From assembly GCA_958299035.1 (NCBI GenBank), contig CATQJL010000112.1, forward strand, positions 3,456,123 through 3,520,122: a stretch of 64,000 nucleotides of DNA. Direction: 5' to 3'. Position numbers and translations under genes: made by a program. Of the stretch, positions 56,750-64,000 are shown piece by piece (positions within the stretch are counted from its first letter, which is position 1; every line of letters starts with the position of its first letter). This stretch comes from Cylicocyclus nassatus (lineage: Eukaryota > Nematoda > Chromadorea > Rhabditida > Strongylidae). The notes under the pieces are model-generated. The model saw nothing but the letters and a program-made list of their open reading frames with translations. It ran no database searches and had not been told where the DNA came from.

Positions 56750-57927
56750 GTAGTTGTCACGGATTCAGGTTATTCCTGCTTCCAAAAACTTTCAGATGAG
56801 GACCTAGTTTCAGTCGATCAATGAATTTAGTCCCATATCTGACTTAGATTTGGATCTTTGTTTTCCTTCTTCTTACTTGTGTGATTTGTACAGTTTTATA
56901 GCGCATACACATATGTGTAGTTAAACGTTTTGACCTTTCGTATCAAACATTCCTAGATTTTATCTATAACGCGTTTTAGCCGAAAGCTTGCTCTATCACT
57001 ATGTACGTTTTTTCGCATGATTGAAGCAATTACCTTAAGGAGACAGAACAGATTTTAGAGCCTCACCAGCTTATTGCTCATAGGTTAAGACTCCTCAACT
57101 TCTATTCAAATTGTAATTCTTACCACGTACGCAACAATCTTAGCTAGGTTTATTTAGGAAATGAACTTAGTAGCCGGAACACTTTGTGTGTAAAGTTGAC
57201 TGTTTTTTTTCACAGCTGTGCTCTCAGCCTCACGACCAGGCTTTCGAGTCAAAATTTATCAGAATTTACTTTGAGACTGTTACTGTTATTCAACTATACC
57301 AATATCTTTGAGGTATCTCGCTTTTGCGACATGATGCGTCATATTTATTCACAAAGCCGCATTGTTTGTTTGATTGGATCGTGTTTCTCATCGTTATGCA
57401 TGTCTTTATGGATAAAAACTAAAAAGATCAAAACAAAAATATCTTATTAAAGGCATAAAAGTTGCGAATAATTAAGTATAATAAGTGTTCATTGCTGAGT
57501 ACTGAAGACGCAGTAAAGCCAAGGAGACCACCACCACGATCTCACAATTGGCTCGCAAGCAAAGTAATGATTGCTCCGAAATATCTGAAAATGCTCTTAT
57601 GAGTGCTGAAAGAAGATGAATTTTTGTGGCTTGGAGGTCGGTCATACTTTACTTCATCTTTCACTGTTACAGGTAATGCTGATGCTAAATGATCAATTTC
57701 ATCTTCTCGCATGCTACTTTGCCAGTCCCCGTCTATGTTTTTTGTCAAGTTTCTATTGTCAAAGAAAATGTAAGCACCAATCGGAATTAAAACGAAAAAA
57801 AAAACGAAACTGCTACCGAAACTACCCAAAAGTGATAACGATGTAACAATGGTAACAACTAGTAAGTAGCAACAGTATCATCGCTGATGGAGGTTACAGA
57901 CACTAGTGAGAGCGTTAAAGTGAAATA
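56750..57927. other. Intergenic DNA with an ambiguous minus-strand frame
   Basis: The minus strand 57542-57790 is open and protein-like (NLTKNIDGDWQSSMREDEID, then a hydrophobic C-terminus FRYFGAIITLLASQL), but no ATG and no in-phase splice site link it to the secreted-protein paralogue upstream. It could be its last exon or chance. Confidence 0.25.
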
Positions 57928-58872
57928 TTAGGTTGATGCAAAAATAATGAGCGTTTTTATTGCTTGCTTTAACAAAGCAAGCAGACTCAACCCAACAAAT
58001 GGTAAGGGGTACTGTTCGATAGGGCAAGGCAAGCTCTACATGACTGCACTCATGTCTTTGCGCCATGCTCGATCCACGGAGAGTTCGAACTCAAAATCTA
58101 AAAATTTCCAAATGCCCAAAAAATCGAAAAAATTCAGATCTTCGTCCAAATAATTTCTACGGACCTCCCACTCGCTCACATCAATACTATCGATACCTGA
58201 TATCCAAATGTGCGATTGCCGTATTTTTTCCTTGACTAGAAACTGTGAAAACGAAAATTTCCCTGATTTTCTTAAAGCAATGCTGAGCCGTTTTTACATA
58301 TGTAGCTCTATAGTACAAGTTTAGGTAAGCACAACTGTAGGTTTTCAGCCTATTTCGAGCGGTACTTTTCGAGAAATGTCGATTTTAGCACTGAAACTGA
58401 AACGAAAAAATCCGAATTCGTTATTTTTCGAAAATTACAGCTTGGAATGGGCTGAAAATCTACAGTTATGCTTACCTAAGCTTGTAGTATAGAACTACAC
58501 ATGCAAAAACGGCTCAGCATTGCTTTGAGAAAATCAGGGAAATTTTCGTTTTCTCAGTTTCTAGTCAAGGGAAAAATACGGCAATCGACATATGGATATC
58601 AGGTATCGATAGTATTGATGTGAGCGAGTGGGAGAAATCCGTAGAAATTATTTGGACGAAGATCTGATTTTTTTTCGATTTTTTGGGCATTTGGAAATCC
58701 TTAGATTTTGAGTTCGAATTCTCCGTGGATCGAGCATGGCGCAAAAATGAGCGCCATCTTGTAGAGCTTGCTTTGCTCTATCGAACAGTACCCCTTACCC
58801 TTGGTGGGTTCAGTCTGTTTGCTTTGTTAAAGCAAGCAAATAAAAACGCTCATTATTTTTGCATCAACCTAA
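57928..58872. mobile_element. Mariner-type palindromic MITE, 945 bp
   Basis: TTAGGTTGATGCAAAAATAA and the inverse are flanked by TA (57926-57927, 58873-58874). Nearly the whole element is an inverted repeat: GCTTGCTTTAACAAAGCAAG, GGTAAGGGGTACTGTTCGAT and the CGATACCTGATATCCA region all recur inverted. No transposase. It lies just 3' of exon 4 of the 60-kb paralogue. Confidence 0.8.
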
Positions 58873-58912
58873 TATAACCTGCCTAACTGTCATGATGTAC
58901 ATCGAGTCTTAC

Positions 58913-60250
58913 CCTGCAAGTTTCTTGATCGTCTTTTGTTGTATGGTATTTGGTATTCTCGGCAAATCGCTTTGCATAGTCCTCCATGTTTATCCAATCA
59001 TATCGGCTAAAGGTGGACATGAACTAAAGTTTATATCTTATATATAAAGCTGAATGTCTGTTTGTCTGTCTGTATGTCTGTCTGTCTGTCTGTATGTCTG
59101 TCTGTGTGTACGTATGTGCCGAAAAGAAAATTCCATTTCTGAACCGATCCGCACCAAACTTGGCACACATACACTTCGGGCCCCGGCGGGTGTCATAGGC
59201 TACTTTTCGTATCGATCGATATCGATTTTATCGATTTTTTGCAAAATTTGAGCTACGGGGCTGGGAGTTGGCACAGGGGGGTAAGTGAGCATGGGGATTC
59301 CGAATACAATATTAGTTTTTGAAATCGTGCATTACTTTTATCGATTTTATCGATTTTTTGCAAAGTTTGAGCTACGGGGCTGGGATTTGGCACAGGGGGT
59401 AATCAGCATGCTCGATTACACCCTCTGCCAAATTTCAGCCTCCTAGCTCAAATTTTGCAAAAAATCGATAAAATCGATAAAAGTAATGCACGGTTTCGAA
59501 AACTAATATCGTATTCGTAATCAGCACGCTCGATTATCCCCCCGTGCCAAATCCCAGCCCCCTAGCCCAAATTTCGCAAAAAATTGATAAAATCGACATC
59601 GATCGATAACGAAAAGTGGGCTGTGACACCCGCCGGGGCCCGAAGTGTATGTGTGCCAAATTTGGTCCGGATCGGTTAAGAAATGGAATTTTCTATTCGG
59701 AACATACGGCGGAGCCGGGTAAGCCAGCTAGTTATATATAAAGCTAGCTAGAACTTACTATTATAGAATCGCATGTTGAATATTCGATAAACTCCTGATT
59801 TAGTTTTTACGAATCCACGTAATCTTCGAGGTCACGGACTTTGTTGGTAACGTACTTCTAAAGGAACTACCCCAGATATGATGGGAAAGTGAATGTTAAA
59901 CAGGTTTTCAATTGTATCGTGCGGGTTTTAGGGAACTCCTCACAATCAAACAGGAATTTTGAAAATAGGTTTGAAGGAATGAATATTACAGATTGGTTTA
60001 GAAGTCATCAGAATTAGTGTGTGATTGGAACTAACTTAGGACTAACCAGATTCACTTTCGGGTTTTTCGGCTCAATTCGACTGCAAAAAGATTCGAACCC
60101 TTTTTTGAGTAGGAGCTGCTGATTCCTAGTTACACTAGTCGCACCTGTATAAAAACATTCGGAATAGAGTGGCAACATCTGAAAATGGCAACTATCATCC
60201 AAGAAATCTCTGGCAATGCAACATACAATGAGAAGACAGTAGAACAACAT
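58913..60250 (-). pseudogene. Paralogue of the secreted-protein gene, broken and TE-riddled
   Basis: The exons, in transcript order, are 60250-60227 (MLFYCLLI), 60178-60047 (MLPLYSECFY, LKKGFESFC, ending KVNL), 59857-59759 and 59006-58913 (MEDYAKRFAENTKYHTTKDD, QETC). Exons 1, 2 and 4 follow the 14-kb gene with the same phases. Exon 3 stops after 16 codons (KYVTNKVRDLEDYVDS), and its remaining sequence matches the family only in the nucleotides ATATTCAACATGCGAT. A Helitron-like element sits in the intron before exon 4 and a MITE just after it. A truncated secreted product cannot be excluded. Confidence 0.55.
59036..59731 (+). mobile_element. Helitron-like element, palindromic form, in an intron
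   Basis: A|TCTTATATATAAAGCTGAATG at the start, CGGAGCCGGGTAAGCCAGCTAG|T at the end, 696 bp. The first core and an inverted second core meet near 59400-59530. It is inserted between exons 3 and 4 of the 60-kb paralogue on the opposite strand. Confidence 0.8.
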
Positions 60251-60282
60251 TTTAGGACTAATGCCCGCTTTACCCTGATACA

Positions 60283-60288
60283 TTTATA
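60283..60288 (-). promoter_or_regulatory. TATA box of the 60-kb paralogue
   Basis: TATAAA on the minus strand lies 33 nt upstream of the ATG at 60250, as in both relatives. Confidence 0.5.
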
Positions 60289-60612
60289 TCGGCTGACTTC
60301 TACTAGGCAATAGTCACATCCGATGAGTTGTTCAACTGCTCGATTGTTGGAGGTCACATAACACAATGGGAATAAGGGTGGTGAATAACGTCATGTGTAG
60401 GCGCTTACAACCATTTGTATAGTGCATTACCGCAACGTAGAATATTCACATTGTATTGCTATACGTATAGGTCACACTGTGCTAATACGTATAGGTCATT
60501 TGAAAAATCGTGACGATGGCGTTACCGCGCGCGACATGTACGCGCTTCCAACAACCGCATTTTTTTGTTTTTCGCCTCTAGCCAAATGGTTTTCTGCTTA
60601 CGTATGATAGTA

Positions 60613-62244
60613 TTAGGCTGCTGCATAAATTCTGTCCGCTTTTTTGCCTTTGTTTGAAGCAGCTTTTTTAAGAGAATTTCATCTTCAATGCGATATTGTT
60701 AGTATCATTAGGAAGTGCTTTTCTTGCTCTTTCTAATGAGTATCAAATTTCAAGAAATTTTTCAATGTTAGGAGATTTCAGACCTAAAATCTCCAAGTGG
60801 CCGAGGTAGGCTCTTAACATAGAAACATGTTCTTGCAAGAATATCTTCACAATGCGCTTTTCAAATTTTCTCACCGGTTGCGTAATAAGGGTGTAACGGG
60901 CTAGTATATGCACAAACTCAAATTCATGAGGAAAACGTCTTGCTATAAAATCTGGGTCGGTAGTAAACCTATCGAAACTCAGAGTTATAACTACGAGGTT
61001 AGAGACGGGGTTACGGTAGGTTTACGGTAGATGAATTAAAGCGGCGGAATTAGCCGAAATTTGGGACACTGGAGTTATTCGGGATGCAGATTACGGACAA
61101 TCTATCTGCTACGTACACTGGTGACATATGGAACGGTTACGGTAGGTATACGGTAAGTAAGCCGAAAGCATGGAAGGGCAAACTTTGCCCGGAGGATTTA
61201 TTCTGTGCGCAAATCCTAATAGTCAATTCTTATCATTGCGTATGCCATCCGCTTTCTCTATTGTTCGATGCTTTCAGCTGCGCAAAAGACCAATCCTCGT
61301 GATGAACCATCACTGCCCGATAGGAATGGAAATGAGTGAGGCTTTGTTATACCTTGTTTGACCTGCTAAGTGTTAATGGAATGAGTGAGTACATTATGGC
61401 AAAGCAATTTTGGGGTTCATGGGTGTGTCATGGTCTAGCGGATTAGTGATAGGATCTTTACGCTAGACCATACAGATTCGACTCCCTACTTTAACGTCGC
61501 TTTTGCAACAAAGTTAACAGCTCCTCAAAGCTAAACTCGAGCTTGAGAGTTGGAATTTGGAATTACGAAAGCGGAACTCAGAGTTTCAATAAGCGCAACT
61601 CAGAGTTTCAAAAACGGAACTCAGAGTTATCTCTGAGTTAACGCGGAGCTTCAAACTCGGAGTTTCGACCAGATTACTACCGACTGTTGTTGTAGACTAA
61701 TTTTTTGTATACATGTTATACAACATTCACTTTCTACGAATAGAAGTAATCAATGAGTTCAAAGTTGGAGATGGGTAAAGAAGGTGCTAGCAGGATCCAT
61801 TTATCAATTTCTTTTCAGCGCTACCTCAACTGCAAAATTTTCATAATTTGTAAGTAGTGCACAGATCTGTAGAAGGAGGTCAAAAGTGGCTTCTTTTTTG
61901 CTCGGTTAAAAAATCCTTCGGCACCGCAGATCCTATAGGCTTTTTTATGTTACAAAATAATCCGCGAAAATTTTTCTATCTATCCATTGTTAGACAAGTA
62001 TCACCTCTCATAAGAAAGCATTGCCATGTCAAAAAAGAGAGCTTTGAAGAGAAACATTGTGAAGTTTTCGAGTTCTTGTCTCTTCTCTAACAGGGATTTT
62101 CGCAAGTCTTAATATGTGCCTGATAGGCAAGAAAATTCTCAACACAAAGAAACTAAGATCTTTGAAAAAAGTTGACCTTGAAAGATGTTATGACATTTCG
62201 AACTCAAAAAATTCGAATTGGACAAAGCTTATGCAGCAGCCTGA
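60613..62244. mobile_element. Putative long TIR element (TTAGGCTGCTGCATAA)
   Basis: TTAGGCTGCTGCATAAATTC at the left and AGCTTATGCAGCAGCCTGA at the right pair over 15 bp, with TA to the left and TC to the right. Next inside, TCTGTCC and its mirror (GGACAAAG) are similar. The 1632-bp interior contains a tRNA-like sequence and no transposase. It may be two separate ends. Confidence 0.45.
61424..61497 (+). tRNA. tRNA-like SINE head or tRNA pseudogene
   Basis: ATGGTCTAGCGG (A box at 61431-61441) is identical to that region of tRNA-Glu. GATTCGACTCC (61475-61485) matches the B box with one change. No 7-bp acceptor stem is apparent. The following 180 bp repeat GGAACTCAGAGTTTC-like words, as a SINE body might. 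Confidence 0.4.
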
Positions 62245-62308
62245 TCTTTAGACACTGGAAGTGGCTAAATCGAGCGTTGAAGTGATGCCTTTTTGCATGA
62301 ATGTGTTA

Positions 62309-62931
62309 GGGTACCTTCATCCGCCTCGGCAGCCGCGGCTAACAACCGTTGCAGCCCGCAGCAGCCGCCAGCAGCCTGTAGCCGCCACTGGCGTTTTTGT
62401 TCATAGCAAGAAAAAGCCATCAGAATTTTACTACTATAGGTACATCCTCCTGAGCTTCTCAGGGGTTTATTGTTGTTGTTATCTTGTTGACGTAAACTGG
62501 TTGTGCTATTAATGCTCAATGTCCATCTTGCAGTGAATCATAGTTTGCCAAAGTTTTTCGCGGTGTGAATTTTCTGACTTTGGATGCGTCCAGTTTATGT
62601 AGGTGTGCTATTCCTTTATCTTTTGAGTATGGTTTTGTTTCGATCTTTTTCTTGGCTATCGCTTTATTTTGAACATCTCCGTGATGTGTAAGAGTCGAAG
62701 TGCATAGCAGCAATAGGATTAGAAAAAGCGCGGAAGGTGAAAGCTTAGGTGGGTGCACCAAAGTAGTAAGAACTGGTAATTTACGCTTCCATGAAAAAAT
62801 CGGAAAAATGAAAAAAGACCAGCAGCGACTACGGGCTGCTGGCGGCTGCCGTGAACTAATACGGGCTTCTGGCGGCCTACGGGCTGCTACGGGCTGCTAG
62901 CGGCGGCTGCCGGCGCGATATGAAGGCACCC
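62309..62931. mobile_element. PIF/Harbinger-type MITE, copy 2
   Basis: GGGTACCTTCATCCGCCTC and GATATGAAGGCACCC are flanked by TTA (62306-62308, 62932-62934). It matches 28820-29443 along its length, being 623 against 624 bp. The right subterminal region has extra ACGGGCTGCT repeats. Confidence 0.8.
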
Positions 62932-62934
62932 TTA

Positions 62935-63610
62935 TGCTCTTATGGGCGCAAAGACCGCAGCCAAACCGTCATCACGTTTTTATAAATGACCATACATGAA
63001 ACGTTTTTATTCATAACGTCCCAACCTTTTCACTTTACTAATCCTTCTAAAAATGTGAACAGCAATATCTCATATGGTGTTTCCATAAAGGTACGAATCG
63101 CTGATGGCTCAAACTCCATCAAGTATAATAGTATAGGTATACATGTGCATGGCCCTCAGTTTCGCTACGTTTTTGCACGAGTTTGAAAAAGCTGTGACAA
63201 TCATCCATGACTTGTTACTATTATCTGCAAGCATCAGGGATCCCCCTCATAGAGAAGTCAGCCGGTTACTCGCGAGGCTACATAGGGCGTTGACAGATAG
63301 GGGCATAATTGCCGACCAAAAGCGACCCCGCGCCTGCTTTGATAAGCAAGCGGAAAGGGGGGATGGATTCTTACCTCTACTAAAAGCTTGCATTTCAATT
63401 TCCCGGGTAGGTTTAGGAGGTGAGTTCGGAGTCGCCTCCAACAAATACCTCCGATCGCCCCTCGCGAACGTTTGAGCCCAACAAGCTATCCTTGTGAGTA
63501 AAATGATTGTTTAGTAAATTGGAAGAGCCACTGGTAAGTCAGCGCCACTGGGGACAAGGCTGAAAAGGCGATACAGGCTGCAGAAAACGAGAACCGTTTG
63601 TTCTGTTTAG
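62935..63610. other. Interval with an unrecognised GC-rich block
   Basis: The block 63220-63475 is GC-richer and open on both strands (for example minus-strand PNSPPKPTREIEMQAFSRGK), which is typical of a repeated sequence rather than a gene. No function can be assigned. Confidence 0.3.
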
Positions 63611-64000
63611 GCACTGTCTGCCCTTCGTTCCAAGATTCGTCATGCTGTCATGTCGACGAAGAACCGTACAGCAACCGGCCCCGACAGGATTAAGCGAAAA
63701 CATCTAAAGAGTCTTTCGTCAGTTTTCATGAAGACCTTGGCAAGGCTCTTCATGCGATACCTGACGGAAACCAAGGTTCCAAGACAATGGAAGACCAGCA
63801 AGACTGTGTTGCTCTACAAGAATGGAGATCCCTGCGACATGGACAATTATCGCCCTATATGCCTGTTGTCTGTACTACAAACTCTTTACGCGAGTTATTC
63901 TTAACAGAGACGAAAGATAACCATGCGAGCAAGCTGGGAAAAGATTCAGCACGATAGACCACATCACACGGTTTCAAGGCTCATTGAAGTGTCATGAGAG
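63611..64000 (+). pseudogene. RTE-type reverse transcriptase fragment, runs off the window
   Basis: The frame from 63611 reads SKIRHAVMSTKNRTATGPDR, then a linker, LARLFMRYL, VPRQWKTSKTVLLYKNGDP and DNYRPICLLSVLQ, the N-terminal part of an RTE reverse transcriptase (APG-PD and NYRPI-LLS motifs). It is broken after 63904, but CEQAGK-like and IDHITRFQ-like text continues in other frames to the window end. The catalytic YxDD region would lie beyond the window. Confidence 0.8.

Noticed and set aside
57542..57829. Minus-strand frame with hydrophobic ends suggesting a GPI-anchored protein
   Set aside because: There is no ATG, and no in-phase splice acceptor could be tied to the paralogue upstream. 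Kept only as an intergenic note.

Overview
This looks like nuclear DNA of a parasitic nematode, most probably a strongylid hookworm (Ancylostoma/Necator type). That is inferred from three things: the endonuclease and reverse-transcriptase fragments read like the RTE elements common in hookworm genomes; the recognisable introns are short with TTTCAG-type acceptors; and the DNA is AT-rich and packed with small inverted-repeat transposons. It is not bacterial. There are no operons, rRNAs or CRISPR arrays, and most long open frames are chance or repeat-driven.

The clearest host gene is a four-exon minus-strand gene at 13665-14534 for a 127-residue secreted protein. Two diverged relatives lie at 51913-52722 and 58913-60250. 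All three share an 8-9 codon first exon, a GF-x2-FC motif, a late TC motif, and a TATAAA box 32-35 nt upstream of ATG. The two relatives look damaged in exon 3. I do not recognise the family.

The dominant mobile element is a young LTR retrotransposon at 30965-36008: identical 596-bp LTRs, a 5-bp target duplication, a tRNA-Gly primer site, and one intact 1159-residue reading frame. That frame carries BEL/Pao Gag and protease modules, then a second zinc-binding Gag-like module where reverse transcriptase, RNase H and integrase should be.

The rest is a dense TE mosaic. It includes a non-autonomous Helitron-like family (several copies, some palindromic), mariner-type and PIF/Harbinger-type MITEs, two hAT-type elements with 8-bp duplications, RTE fragments (16.2-18.2 kb and 63.6-64.0 kb), and Penelope-like remnants with hammerhead-like motifs (6.9, 8.4-8.7 and 21.0-21.5 kb).

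At larger scale, 0.06-3.56 kb and 47.0-50.15 kb are diverged collinear copies. The second copy carries two Helitron-like insertions whose empty A|T sites survive in the first. Other repeats include an 886-bp CA/CCA array (11326-12212), 42-bp arrays inside the hAT element, and three 10-bp PstI-rich arrays (45.66-46.59 kb). All coordinates were worked out by eye, without alignment software.
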